A stretch of 64,000 nucleotides of DNA, from NCBI RefSeq assembly GCF_947179165.1, contig NC_077248.1, positions 48,262,232 through 48,326,231 on the forward strand, given 5' to 3'. A program made the translations under genes and the position numbers. Shown in pieces: positions 22,385 to 34,240 of this stretch (position 1 is the stretch's first letter; each line of letters opens with the position of its first letter). This DNA comes from Solanum dulcamara (Eukaryota > Streptophyta > Magnoliopsida > Solanales > Solanaceae). The notes under the pieces are model-generated. The model ran no database searches. It was not told where the DNA came from and saw only the letters and a list, made by a program, of their open reading frames with translations.

Positions 22385-25300
22385 TGTCATGACCCAATTT
22401 CTCAGGTCGTGATGGCACCTGCTAAAACCCACCAGTAGGCAAGTCTAAACCTTAACCCTTTGCCTAAAACCAGAGGCAATAGGCTATCAAGAGGAAGATG
22501 AATAAACAAAGAAGAAAGTAAGTAATAATGAGAAGAAAGAGAACAACTGAAACAAATACGAGAAACCACCCCAGGATTTGGCATCAGTCAATAATCGAGC
22601 ATCTAAATAAAAATAGGAGTACAAGGCTTTTTAAAAAAAAAATACCAAATAAGTATAAATAGTTTTCAAAATCAAGTAAATACTAGTCCTAGTCTGTCAT
22701 AGATGGAAATTGACAACTCTGAATGCCAGAATCTCACCAAATATCCAAACCAAAAGCTACTCTGCACCTGTCCAAATCAACGGTGAAAACCCATACTCTG
22801 ATCTACAGAGGATATAAGTGTATTATGAGTACCAAACAACTGGTACTCAATAGGCATAGGTCTATTGAGCTCATAGATAAAGCAAGTATAAATAACACAT
22901 AAATAGGTAAATACTACACCAATAACTAATCAAGAATTATCACAAAAATGACAGGAAATAAGACAAAGAGATTGGAGACATTGATAAAGGAGCAGAATTG
23001 AAGAACACACCTGAAACATAATCTAACAACCTATTACCGAGAAACAAGGCATCATAAGAGTATACTAAACAAAGATATAGTACTAACGGGGAAAGCTCAC
23101 CATGTAATAACCTAAGAACTATTCCGACTAAACCTAGCAAGACGTACCAACTGCAATCCAACTCAAATACCTCATACACCAACTACAAGTACAACAAAAG
23201 GTAAGTAAGATCAAATAATTACCAGCCAGACGCCCAAGCCTTCAAAAGCTACAGCAAAAAAAAGCGTATTCTAACCATGGGACACAATCAAAAGGTGGTC
23301 TTATTTCAATTTGACGTGCCCCCAAAAATTGGGAGACAACACCATACAAGTATACTAGTGATAGATGATGCTAATGAATCCAAGTATGTAGTAAAACCCA
23401 GAATGTCATATGTAATAGGGCCTTTAACCCAAAGTGTCATCTGTAATTAGGGCATTTAACCTAAAGTGTATAGACCCACCCTGGCCCTTGACCTTCCAAA
23501 TGTGACCTATGCAGCTCTCTCATCCAATACAAGTACTCGCGGTCAGAAGGACACACGGGGGATGCGGGAAATCCATATACACAGCCTAGACCCAAACCAA
23601 GTCTTATATAAGTCATCTCTATCGATTGTACGGTAGGAATGTATAGCCATATAAGGTATAAAGGGTGACGATGCATCGAATATCCATAAACCAATAACCT
23701 CAAATCATGAGCACCCTAAAAAGAGGCTTCCCAACCAACTAGTAAACTCCTAAGAGCATTAACCCAGCTAGAAAGAGTAAACCGAGGGTATCGATAAGTC
23801 AAGAAAGGGCATCGATGCGCCAAATATCCAAGTAAAATAGAGGACATCCCAGATGCCTCTAATGCCTCAAGTAGAAAATGGAGTACGTCCTTGACGCCAC
23901 ATAAGTTTCAAAACTAGTGACCAAGTAATCCAGGTGGTACGACTTCCATTAAAAACCAGTTTAAAAGTAGTAAAAGCATGAGAAATCCATCTAAAAAATA
24001 GTAGTTAAAATCCATAAAGAAACCAAAATCGTACCACAAAATAAGTGAATATGCTCAATCAATGTAAGCATGCCATCACCAGTATTCAAATAAGATACTT
24101 GCAGTCTCAATAGTACATCAAGTCATACCATACTAACAAGGCAAAGGAACTAACTTGGGGTCTAATCGCTCCTCGAATATGGCCTCGAGCACAATAATGA
24201 ATAATAGATAAGCCGACCTCATAAGCCTAACACTAAGCAAAAACGAATAATTGAGACATGACTCAGAATTAGATAGGGGGAGAAATATCTATACGAGCGA
24301 CGCCTTACCCCAGAATATCCCATATTAGCTTCCAACAACCACAACTAAGCTAAATTTTTGTCTACGGTGAGCCTCAAAGGTCTCTAGCACTAGCACTAAG
24401 TTACACTAGCCATCACAAGCCCTATCGAAACTTGCGCCTAGCTATAAGGGCACTGAAACACAAACTAAAGGATCTAAGGCTCAACCCTAGCCTAAGGACA
24501 TCAATATCGATCATAAGAATGATAATCTCCTAAGGACATCAATATCAATCATAAGAATGATAATCTCACCCAACCATAATGCAATCAAAACAACAAGCCT
24601 AAAATAAGGATCTCAATAGACTACACTAGTCTAAGGTCCAATCGGAGTTAAGAAAATGAGATAAAATGAGAAAGGCCCAAAATCCAGCCAATACCAACCT
24701 AAATCATATGCAATAAATACGAGACGATACCTAAAAGAACTTAGTAAAAAAGGGGAGACCGTAGCCTACCTCAAAGCTATACATGCGCACTCCGAATCCA
24801 CCAGAATGAAGCTCTCAATCTCCAAATTACCGCCAATCACCTCCACGCTAATAAAATGTTGATCACCTTATCAATGCAGACGTTTTAACACCAATATCAT
24901 ATTTTTTAAAGACGAATCTAAAATCATGTCTAAAATAAGATTGTTGGACCCATGAGGAAATCCATAAATCAACTCCGTAAAAAGTTTATAAGCATAAAAA
25001 AAACTTGTACCCTAAAATGGGGCACAATCCAAAGATTGGAATGGAAGAAATCGGTACATGCAAATAGAGTTCTTCAATAACAGAAAGAAAAAAGTCAAGA
25101 AAAAGGGACAACAAACTAAGAAAGTACCTCAAACGAAGGACCTATAGTTGAATCCAACCATACCACAATAATCCTTACAAAAATCCCCACAACTTGGAGC
25201 TTTGAATCACCCAATTCAGATCTATATTGACCAAGATATGATTTTCCAAAACTCCCTCAAATTCCAATCCAAAAATGGACAATGCAGCAACTAGAATCGA

Positions 25301-26365
25301 AAAACTTACCCCATCGAAGCTCCAAAGTCACTTTACAATCCTACGCCTCACAAAATATTCCATAATTTAGACCCAAGAATCACTCTATTCGGACCTGTAA
25401 TGTCCTAGAAATAAAATTTTCCAAGTTTCCAAAAGTATTAGCTCAAACACTATCCGAACCAGAAGCAAAAACTCAATTATGAAAATACCAAAGTGTTCTC
25501 CTTCAAAAAACACGCAAGATAGCCTTTTGAATCACTCAATTTGGACTTGGAATGCTCAAGAAATTGTGTTTTGAAAATGAAGGTTGAATGCTAATTTTTG
25601 TCTTTAAATAAAAATGGATTTGGTCACAAAAAGTCAAAATTTGGTTATTAAAAGCTCAAAATCTGGTCCCTAAAAAGGTTGCACCAGATTTCAGCTTTTG
25701 CTATATTTTAAAGTCTTCGAACGGACCCTCAAGATTCATTCAGAACTCGATAAAAACAAATCAGATATACTAACCCACTAAATTCGACGTTTAGACTCAA
25801 CGGCGCACTCAGAATTTTCTTCTGAGTTTATATTAACAAAAAGTGGGTCCTACATCCAAGCACCATTATAAGCCAAAATAACCAAGAAGTCTCGAAATGA
25901 GACCAGAAGTCTCAAAAATCCCATGAAAGGTCGTTCTAGACCAAAATCGACATTCCTAATCTAACTGTGCTGATAGAATTTTAAACCGAGTGCGTTTTCC
26001 AAGAATGTTGATCAAAGTTAATCTTAGGCTAAATTTCAACGGCTAAAGTGTCAAACGACCTCAAACTCGTACCAAATACCTCAATTCTTATGCCAACCAT
26101 GCTACAAGCCTAATTTTGCAATTTCCAAGCTGATGGAATCGTCAGAATTTTTTCTTGAGATCGTATTCCTGGAGTATTGATCGAAGTCAACCATTCAAAC
26201 TCCAAGAGCTCCAAAATAGGGAAACATATATAAAAACCAAACAAACTATTATGCTATCAAACTTTTAGTACCGACAAGTCATAAATGACTTGTAGTCACT
26301 ATAGGAAAGCTCTAAACATTGAAAAGATCAGAAAATTAGAGAAAATGACTTGGAGGGTCCTTACA
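22385..26365 (-). mobile_element. 5' LTR of the giant-LTR element (3981 bp)
   Basis: TGTCATGACCC...CTTACA ends. It is a partner of 16332-19755 and longer because it retains 25726-26235. It holds an internal 38 bp tandem duplication at 24491-24566. The open frames 22584-22402, 23182-22940 and 23703-23461 lie inside and have no family resemblance. Confidence 0.9.
24491..24566 (-). repeat. 38 bp tandem duplication (2 copies) in the LTR
   Basis: CCTAAGGACATCAATATC starts at 24491 and 24529; the units differ by one base (CGATC/CAATC). The other LTR has a single copy near 18391, so the duplication arose after insertion or during decay. Confidence 0.85.
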
Positions 26366-26370
26366 TAACA
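26366..26370 (+). repeat. Target-site duplication, right copy
   Basis: TAACA, paired with TCACA at 16327-16331. Confidence 0.65.
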
Positions 26371-27010
26371 TGGAATTTGATATAGCTTGAATGTAATCCA
26401 ATGGTGAAGTCTATTTTCTATACTAATATATTGGTTGCTCATAATTGCAATAGCTTGTATATAGCGATAATATTTTTATTTTTTTATTTCTCCACTGTTC
26501 TGGCCAATTTTTATCTCCCTCAACATCTATCATTGGCCTAACTTTATTTTAACACAAGTGATGGTCACTAGTCTTACCTCTAGTGTTTTATCAATCCATA
26601 TTGGTGAACTTAGTTAGTATTCATTTTTCTTTTAAAATTAGTGGATGTTTATTTTATTAAGAATACACTATCGTATCATAATTTGCCTATATGCTCTATT
26701 ATAGTACACGTTTGCAATTCATGTGTAAAGATACATTTGAATTACTACATAATGGTTTGTCTTATCTTTTATAGGGATGTTTAACTCTATGATTAAATTT
26801 TAGATATTTTGTACCTATTTGAATTGTAGCGGTCAAATCTATAAGTTTAAACCATGATTATCTTCTTTTAGAAATTTTATGTCTATTTAATGGAGTTTGC
26901 CACTAAGGTTCAGTCTGTGATTATAAATTGGGTGAGTTGATATATTATTAAGTTGAGGAGATAGGTTTGTTGCCTCAAATGCTTTATTTAATATTTTTAC
27001 AAAATTTTAA
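26371..27010 (+). mobile_element. Continuation of the interrupted LTR, right part
   Basis: T-rich, gene-free DNA of the same character as 15100-16331, resuming immediately after the nested element's target duplication. It ends where the next LTR starts (TGTGACACCCC at 27011). I see no end motif of its own, so its true right end may be deleted. Confidence 0.4.
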
Positions 27011-29171
27011 TGTGACACCCCGAAAGTTGAAAAGTTGGAAAATGAGGTTCAAAAGCAGTTTCTCACATAAATTTTAGTTTTTGCATCAGGTGACCTCCAT
27101 AGAATCAGTTCACGAGCCACGAACCACAGTATAGACATATTGGCCATCATGGTGGAGACCCTGAGACTTAATATTCAGGGTAGTAGTTCATGACAAGGAC
27201 CACTGTCTAGGGTGAGCACCACGAGTCGTGGTGTCTTTCTTGGTGGACCCTCCTACATACCATGATAACTTACTCACCCCACCTCTCCCTACAACGGGTT
27301 GTGGTGACCTTAATATACCATGGTGGTCCCTGTGGAGAAGTCCCTGCAAGTCCCCAAAGTTTTTAGAGTTAAGGCAGTCACCACGTCCATGACCGCAACC
27401 CGTATTGGCCATCATGGGTCGTGGTGGAGGTCCATCCAAATGCTCGAATTCAATTTATGTTGGGAGTAGTTTGGTTATACCCTATGTTTTCATTAATGAA
27501 TGTGGACAGTTTTTGGGACTATATTCTAAACTATTAACAACCCTAAGCTCTCCAACACTCTTATTCTCGCCCAAACTCTCTAAAACAAAATCTTCTCTCT
27601 AAGGGTGTGCTCTCCAAGTCTCCTTCCTCAAGTGAATTCTAAGCATTTCTTCAAGATCAAGCTGCAAATTATATACAATTTAGAGCTTCTAAAGGTCAAG
27701 GTATGTGGGAATTTATCCTTGGTCCCTTTCACCCATGGAATTCCAAAGATTTCTTCTCAAATCTCTTACGATTTCTACTTCTAAAATCCTAAATTGTATG
27801 ATTTGCATTGGGTCTTCTTAATTATGATATATTTCAGTGTTATTAGCCTAATTATGCATAATTCACATGACATTGCATGATTTTAACATGAATTTCAAAG
27901 ACCTATGCTATATGTTAAGTTTCAAGAATGATTTATGAGTTATGATCATGATTATCAAGTTTATTTCAATGAAAGACTTATGAATGATGTTCAAAGATGA
28001 TTAAAGCAAAGAAAGTGATAAATTATATTTCAATGATTCTATAACCAAAGAATTTACAGTGCAATAAGGACAATTCTTGTACAATCATGTTAAAGAGGTA
28101 AAAGGACAATTCTCACCAAATCATGGATTCTTTATGAATCAAGCTAGTTAATAAGCTATTCTTATAATTTTACTATGATGATGATAGATGAGCTACTCTT
28201 ATGTTATATATATAAATATTAATTGATATGTATTATTATCTTTTCTAATGATGTTAATGACTATGTTTTTATGAAAGTTCTATTGGGATAAATACTTAGC
28301 ACCTAGAGGACTTTAAGGTTGGGTTCGATCTAGTAGCCATTATATCTACCCAAGGGAATCATAGTAGCAAACTTCAGTCCCAAACTACCTTGCCCACATA
28401 GGTTGAAAGATACTAATATGGCAAAGTTAGTGGATCCACATATAACACTGTTAAGGATGTACTATCAAGAAGTCTATCCTGGCAAGGTAGCTTCTCCTTC
28501 TCGATGTGGGGATCATCGAATTCCATGTAATAGATCGCATGGTCTTAAGTGTCGATTAATGTCTTAAGTTCTCACGATGATGATGTTTTGATGCATTGAC
28601 CAATGAGTTAAATGTTTTAGTTTTTTCATGGTTTTACTCATGTTTTAAGATATTGGTATTGTATCTCATGATTCATATTAATTATGTCCTATTTCTATTA
28701 TTCATGCATACTTCTAATATACTTAGTGCATTTCATGTACGAACATATATTTTTTGCTTACATTATATCATAATGTAGGGACGAATGATCATTGTGCACC
28801 TCATATTCATGAGTAGAGTTGAGCCTAGCTAGCACTTATGGTGAGTCCTCATACTTCAAGGATAGAACACTTTATTTTAATTGCATCACTTGACTATTTC
28901 ATTTACTTATGTTGTCATGGATGAGCTAGGATCTTGTCTTATGCCCCATCTAATTAGTAGAGGCATGTTGGATGTTTCGAGTCTATGTTATATTTCATTC
29001 CACACTTTGAGACTTATTCTCTATTTGAGACTATGTTTTTGTGTGTATGCTCTAGATTATTTTCTTATATACCTTATGTATGCTCATGAATGATATGCTA
29101 AGAGGCTTGGTTGGGGTCCTCCAAGATTCTAATCATTGTGTTCCACCTAGGGCCTAGTTTGGGTCGTGACA
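27011..29171 (+). mobile_element. 5' LTR of a plus gypsy element, 2.16 kb
   Basis: It starts TGTGACACCCCGAAAGTTGA and ends GGGTCGTGACA, the least decayed ends of this family in the window. It is collinear with the LTRs at 9370 and 58199: U3 with direct and inverted CGTGGTG-like words (27080-27430), a donor-like CAAG|GTATGTGGG at 27701 and the U5 block TGCCCCATCTAATTAGTAGAG near 28945. The open frames 27188-27439, 27405-27602, 28596-28778 and 28881-29093 are inside. Confidence 0.9.
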
Positions 29172-29385
29172 AACTTGGTATCAGAGCACAAGGTTTAAGT
29201 ATCCTAGGGTGTATAACATTCCATATCGAGTAGAGTCCTGTGCATTAGTGTGAAGCACGCCAAATCTATGAATAGGAGGCTATGAAGCGTCTTAGAAAAA
29301 ACATCACTTTTTTTCATGATCTCATTGCGCTATAGAGTCAAACCTTAAGGATTCCTTCTCTAATGCTTTCTCTTTACGATTACAA
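27701..29385 (+). other. Predicted leader intron, acceptor now mutated
   Basis: The donor AAG|GTATGT is in the LTR. The acceptor position reads GATTACAA where the relative at 11822 has GATTACAG, so AG has become AA 4 nt before the gag ATG. The length would be 1685 nt. See the equivalents at 10172 and 58987. Confidence 0.35.
29172..29187 (+). other. Primer binding site
   Basis: AACTTGGTATCAGAGC directly after the LTR; a perfect TTGGTATCAGAGC core for initiator tRNA-Met. Confidence 0.85.
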
Positions 29386-29389
29386 AATC

Positions 29390-30418
29390 ATGCCTCCACG
29401 AAGATACTCTATTTAAAAGAATGTTGAAAAGCTCCCAATGACCTCTTGACTGAACAAGTGTCTCATACGGAATTCTGAGCTGCTTTCCAAGTTCTTACTT
29501 AAGCGATGGTGGCTCAAGTGAATCGTGAAGTGGTAGATCCCATGAACCTATATGTGGGTATGATGGCTAGATGAGTTTGTGACTTCACTAGGATAAACCC
29601 TTTAGAGTTTTATGGATCTAAGGTGGATGAGGATCCACAAGAGTTCATAAAGTTTATTGGTAAGATTGTTGGCATCATGGCTGTTATCCTGGTTGAAAAA
29701 GTAGACTTGGTGGCATATCAACTCAAAGGGATTTCTCAAGTGTGGTATGAGAAATGGAAGGATGATAGAGGTATAGCAGATGTCCCATTGAGTGGGAAGA
29801 GTTCAAGGATGCTTTCCTGGACCGATTCTTTCCGTTGGAGTTGAGGGAGGCTAAGGTATAAGACTTAATCAATTTGCACCAAGGTAGCATGAGTGTGAGG
29901 GAGTATGTCCTCAAGTTCACTAAATTTTCTAAATATGCTCCTTTCATGGTTGTAGATCTAAGAGCTCGTATGAGCAAATATGTTTTGGGTGTGTCAGATT
30001 TGGTGGTCAAAGAATGTAGAGTCTCTATGCTTATAAAGGCTATGGATATCTCAAGGTTTGATGCATGCCAAGAAAATTGAAGAAGAGAACCTAAAGGAGA
30101 GGTCTAAGAGGGAGTCCTAGAGGGACCAAATCGATAGTGGTAACATCTTTCATGGTATATCCAAAAATGTTGGCCGTCCTCAGTTTTGTCAAAGGTATTC
30201 TAACCAAGCTTCATCTAACACTCTGGCTCCAAAATTAGATAAGGATAGGTTGCCTAATTCTAAGGCATAAAGAGGAGCTCAAGTGGTCAAGTCATCCCTC
30301 CATGCATGAAGTGTAGGAGAAATCATAAGGGAGAATGCTTAGCGGGATTAGATATGTGCTATAGGTGTGGAAAGCCGGGTCATCATTCGAGGGAGTGTAG
30401 GAGTGGTGCGAGACCCTA
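29390..30418 (+). pseudogene. gag: gag pseudogene with two zinc knuckles
   Basis: It begins MPPRRYSI and meets a stop at once. In other frames 29623-29844 reads DEDPQEFIKFIGKIVGIM and QLKGISQVWYEKWKDDRG, and 29874-30080 reads MSVREYVLKFTKFSKYAPF, both capsid-type segments collinear with the gag at 60646. The C-terminus has two knuckles in one frame: CMKCRRNHKGEC (CX2CX3HX3C, about 30303-30338) and CYRCGKPGHHSREC (CX2CX4HX4C, about 30357-30398), the best preserved pair in the window. At least four frame changes and several stops make it nonfunctional. Confidence 0.88.
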
Positions 30419-30735
30419 GACTCAGACTTAGTCTATCAGTTGTCCTGATCAGCGTGCTACTATCTTTGGTGGTAGTAAGCGCCAAAACAAATTATATGCT
30501 CTTCAAACTCGTCAGGAGTTTGAGTACTCCCTCGATGTTGTGACTAGTATATTGAAAGTCTTTGACTTTAATGTTTATGCATTATTAGATCTGAGTGCTA
30601 CTCTATCATTTGTTACTCATGATATTGCAATGAGATTTATTATTATTCTCGAGATCTTTCTAAAGCCTTTTTCGGTCTATAATCTTGTTAGTGATTTAGT
30701 TGTGGCTAAATAAGTCTATAGAAATTCAAATCAAT
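30419..30735 (+). pseudogene. pol: Aspartic protease remnant
   Basis: It follows the gag knuckles. YALLDLSATLSFVTHD carries the active-site region, but Gly of the D-x-G triad is replaced (DLSA for D-P/S-G-A). VVAK then a stop and VYRNSN follow, matching VAKRVYRSC at 61955-61983. The similarity stops at about 30735, where unrelated DNA begins; the RT core expected next is absent from here. Relatives place about 0.9 kb between this point and the FIDD box. Confidence 0.8.
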
Positions 30736-31480
30736 AGTTTTAGAATACATTCAATTGGGCTAACTAAATCAATATTTTTAGAAGAATAATGTATTTAAAA
30801 CAAATCTTAAATCAACTCCATATCATAAAGATAGTTTTGAAAACCGAAAACATCTAGTCGACACTATGTCTATGAAGCCTCTATCATTATCAATAAGTGA
30901 CAATGACAAGCTCATGACTACCCCCAGAAAAGTACTCAAAATAAAAGATAATAAATCAAGAGTGCCTCTATATAAAAGGAGGACTCACGAAAAGCTGAGA
31001 GTGGAGATGATCTTCAATGATGCTCCTGTTGAGGATCTCAAATACCTATATCTGCAACATGAAATGATGCAGGCCAAATGGCGTCAGATCTTTAAATCGA
31101 GAAGGTGAACAACTCAGTCAAGATATCCTAAGTCTAAATAAGAATAAGATTTAGACAGAGATCAATCATATACAATCCAATCCAACTAATCCAATCATAG
31201 TACTATCAAGACTAAAATGGGAGTTTCTCTTATCCGACAACATCACTTACGAGCTAGTAATAGTATAACAAGTCAACATTGTTGCCACGTCTATTTAATA
31301 TCTTTCCAGGGTAATAAAGAATCAATCAATCATGGATCCAAAACCAATTGATTCCTATCATGTCAGGATAATAAATTAGGAAACATCTGACTTAACCATT
31401 CAATCCTCTCCTACATTTGGCGACATAGTTATTGGGTTCGAGCTATTACTTTATCTTACCTAATTCGGTGCTTGATACGC
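30736..31480 (+). other. Unassigned segment, partly coding-like
   Basis: The frame at 30866-31108 (80 codons) begins MSMKPLSLSISDNDKL, contains a Lys/Arg-rich centre (KIKDNKSRVPLYKRRTHEK) and a helix-like LKYLYLQHEMMQAKWRQIF. After its stop, a shifted frame continues EQLSQDILSLNKNKI and NPIIVLSRLKWEFLLSDN, with stops, to about 31390. This reads like the start of a decayed real gene. It does not match the gypsy gag or pol wording elsewhere in the window. A pararetrovirus-like or other mobile-element origin is possible, but I cannot name the family. It sits between a truncated plus protease and a minus LTR. Boundaries are approximate. Confidence 0.35.
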
Positions 31481-32790
31481 CTTCCAATACTCAAAGATCA
31501 TAAGATAATCAAACTAAATTGATAAGTCTCAAATGGTCTCTTACTAGTTCATCAGTTCTATCAAATCAATCATTTCAACCAATCGGTTTCCCAATCATTC
31601 CCAATCATTTAGTTAAGTGACGTTTGGACAATCATTTAAGATAACATTTAGTTGAGACCATTCACTTGGGGTTCAATTATGAAAATATGAAGGACTATCA
31701 AGTTCATTAACACTATCATCATACTCACATCCCAATTACAATCATGCGTTCACAAATTCAAGGCTCTAGACTCAATACTTAAGTATATACATTCAATATC
31801 CATTACTATTCCATTAGAGTTTATGAAATAAGTAGTTCAAATCATTCATTCAAGAAACTTATTCGTAGAAAAGCATCAATTTCTAAAAAATCAGTAAAAC
31901 ATGTTAAATTTAAGAAACAAATTCTCAAAAAACACAAACATGGGGACTCAATCCATTCAAAATTAATCTATCACCACCATGGGCATATGGAGGAACAAAG
32001 TCCATATTTTAGTACAACCTTATACACTTGAAACTCGAAGAACAATCGAAGATTGAAAGATGGGAGTGAACGCTTGAACCCTAGCCTCTTTCTTTTCTCT
32101 AATCATTGCTCTCCAATAAACTAATTATTAATTACAGTATTGTGCATTCAAAGTACTAATAACGGACTTGAAATAGTCCAAAAATGTCAAGGTTTTAGCA
32201 TGGGAAGGGTGGGAAAAGACCAATCTACCCTTCATTAAAACTGAGTCTGGCTGTCTATGGGTCATTCTATGACTCCTAGACACTTATATGGTTCATAGAA
32301 GACCAGTCATAAAACTGGAATGGAAAAGGTTTGGGGGTGTGCGACTCAGGTCTACGAGTTGTAATCTTTTTGATGAGTCATAGAAATGACTCATCTTGCA
32401 TATCATCGAAACTCTGAGATTTTAGGGTTTCTTAAAGTTTCTCTAAGGGTTGTTTCGACGACAAATAAACAACCCTAGAATTAGTCCGTTGACTCATAAA
32501 AAAAGTAGTGAGGCTTGTGTCTTTGGAAATTAGGCAAAGACTCTACGACTTGTTCTTATGATTCATTAACATCCTTACGAGTCATAAGTCGACTCGTGAT
32601 TCCTCTTCACACTTAGCCAAATTTTCCCTATCTAGTACCTACCCTACAAGTCTATCCTATGATCCATAGAATCCTCTACGAGTCATAGGTTGACTCCTAG
32701 CAACAAGCACAATCTATTTTTCTCAATCTTTCTCAACTTTTTGCAAGGTTATCAAATTTTATCTAGGCTAAAATAACACGAGGTATTATA
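31481..32790 (-). mobile_element. 3' LTR (partial) of a minus gypsy element
   Basis: The right edge AGGTATTATA|ATATCTTTCCC is collinear with GATCTTACA|ATATCTTCTCC at 41312, giving a minus start that is TGTAATACCTCG decayed to TATAATACCTCG. A purine-rich tract lies just outside (AAGGGAAAGATAT, minus). U3 carries the TGAGTCAT hairpin at 32372-32395. The left (3') end with the usual TGTCACGACC is not found, so the LTR is truncated and 31481 is only an estimate. Confidence 0.65.
32372..32395. promoter_or_regulatory. Perfect 10 bp inverted repeat in U3
   Basis: GATGAGTCAT-AGAA-ATGACTCATC. Each arm includes TGAGTCA/TGACTCA, a GCN4-like bZIP word. Similar hairpins are at 53232-53255 and 58678-58695. 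Confidence 0.6.
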
Positions 32791-34240
32791 ATATCTTTCC
32801 CTTGGTATCATTCATCCTCTAATATAGATCAAGCTACGGATTTACTCAAGGCATGAAAAATCTAAACTCAAATACTCAATCAATCAAACAATCACTACTC
32901 GGACTCAAACATACTTATCATATACTCAAACTTGGAATGAACATCAACTCAAATATAAGAGAAGAAACATTACCCTTAATATTATTATTAAGAGGAACAA
33001 AAACATGTGGGTATCTAACTTTCATATTCTCTTCAGCTTCCCATGTAGCCTATTCAATGAATTAATTTCTTCATAGAACTTTGATGGATGCAACCTCTTT
33101 GGTTCTCAACTTGCAAACCTGACGATAAAGAATATGAACTGGAATCTCTTCATAACTCAAACACTCCTTTACCTCAATGTTCTCGATTGGGACAACAAGT
33201 GATAGATCTCCCAACACTCATTAAACATAAAGATACGAAACATGGGGTGAATAGCTGCTAACTCTGATAGCAATTCCAACTCATAGGCTACACTACTAAT
33301 TCTCTTCACAATATGATATGGACCAATGTAGCAGGGACTAAGCTTCCCTTTCTTCCCAAATCTCATTACACCCTTCATGGGTGATACATTCAAGTACACC
33401 CAATCATTTACTTCGAACTCCAAATCCCTTCTCCTAACATTAGTATAGGATCTATGGCGACTCTGAGCAATCCTTAACCTCTCTTGGATAATCTTCACCT
33501 TCTCTATGGCTTGGTGAACCAAGTATGGCCCAATCAATTTAGGTTCACCAACTTCGAACCAACCAATTAGCGATCTACATCTCCTTCTATACAGAGCTTC
33601 ATAAGGAGCCATTTAAATGGTCGAATCAAAGTTATTATTGTATTCAAACTCAATAAGAGGTAAATAATCATTCTAATTACCTTTGAAGTCGATGACACAG
33701 GCTCTTAACATATCCTCTAAAGTTTAAATTATACGTTCTGCCTAGTTTTTTGTCTGCGGGTGGAAAGCAGTGCTAAGGTTCACTCTTGAACCCAAACCTT
33801 TCTTAAACAATTTCCAAAACTGACCAGTGAAATGAGCTCCCCTATTTGAGATGATAGATAAAGGAACCCAATAAAGTCTGACAATCTCTCGAAGATATAA
33901 TCTGCATATTCTTCTACGGTATCAATAGTATTAACAGGTAAGAAGTTAGCTGATTTGGTCATCCTATCCACAATCACCCAAATAAATTCATGCTATTTGT
34001 GGGATCATGATAAGCATGTTATCTCCTACTTCCATTCTGGAATTTCTATATTCTGAGCTACTCTACAAGGCCTTTGGTACTCAACTTTAACTTGTTGGCA
34101 ATTTGGGCACTTGGACACAAACTCTGCTATATTCCTCTTCATTTCACTCAACTAGTATACTTCTCTAAAGTCGTGGTACATCTTTGTAGAACCTGGGTGG
34201 ATGGAGCACTTGGAGTTATGGGCCTCTACCATGATCCTAT
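32791..34240 (-). pseudogene. pol: Integrase pseudogene and 3' UTR of the minus gypsy
   Basis: Read right to left. Around 34120-34060 a CPNCQQVKVEY-like frame is the tail of the H2C2 zinc-binding domain. At 33977 MIVDRMTKSANFLPVNTID holds the first catalytic Asp; the second Asp/Glu region is frameshifted. The frame 33612-33169 (147 aa, the longest in this element) reads MAPYEALYRRRCRSLIGWFE, then FEVNDWVYLNVSPMKGVMRF and SPCYIGPYHIVKRISSVAYE, which is the C-terminal DNA-binding part of a Tekay-type integrase. I see no chromodomain. From about 33100 to 32791 there is 3' UTR ending in a purine tract at the LTR. Confidence 0.88.

Larger units (their letters stand above)
16332..26365 (-). mobile_element. 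Complete minus LTR retrotransposon with giant LTRs and small interior
   Basis: Two LTRs in the same orientation (16332-19755 and 22385-26365) flank 2.6 kb of interior. The ends are TGTCATGACCC and TTACA. A primer site lies beside the right LTR, so the element reads right to left, and a near-perfect 5 bp target duplication flanks it. Only gag is recognisable inside; there is no protease, RT or integrase wording. LTRs longer than the interior together with missing pol suit a non-autonomous, LARD-like derivative of a gypsy family that would depend on enzymes made elsewhere. The LTRs have diverged visibly, so the insertion is not recent. Confidence 0.85.
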
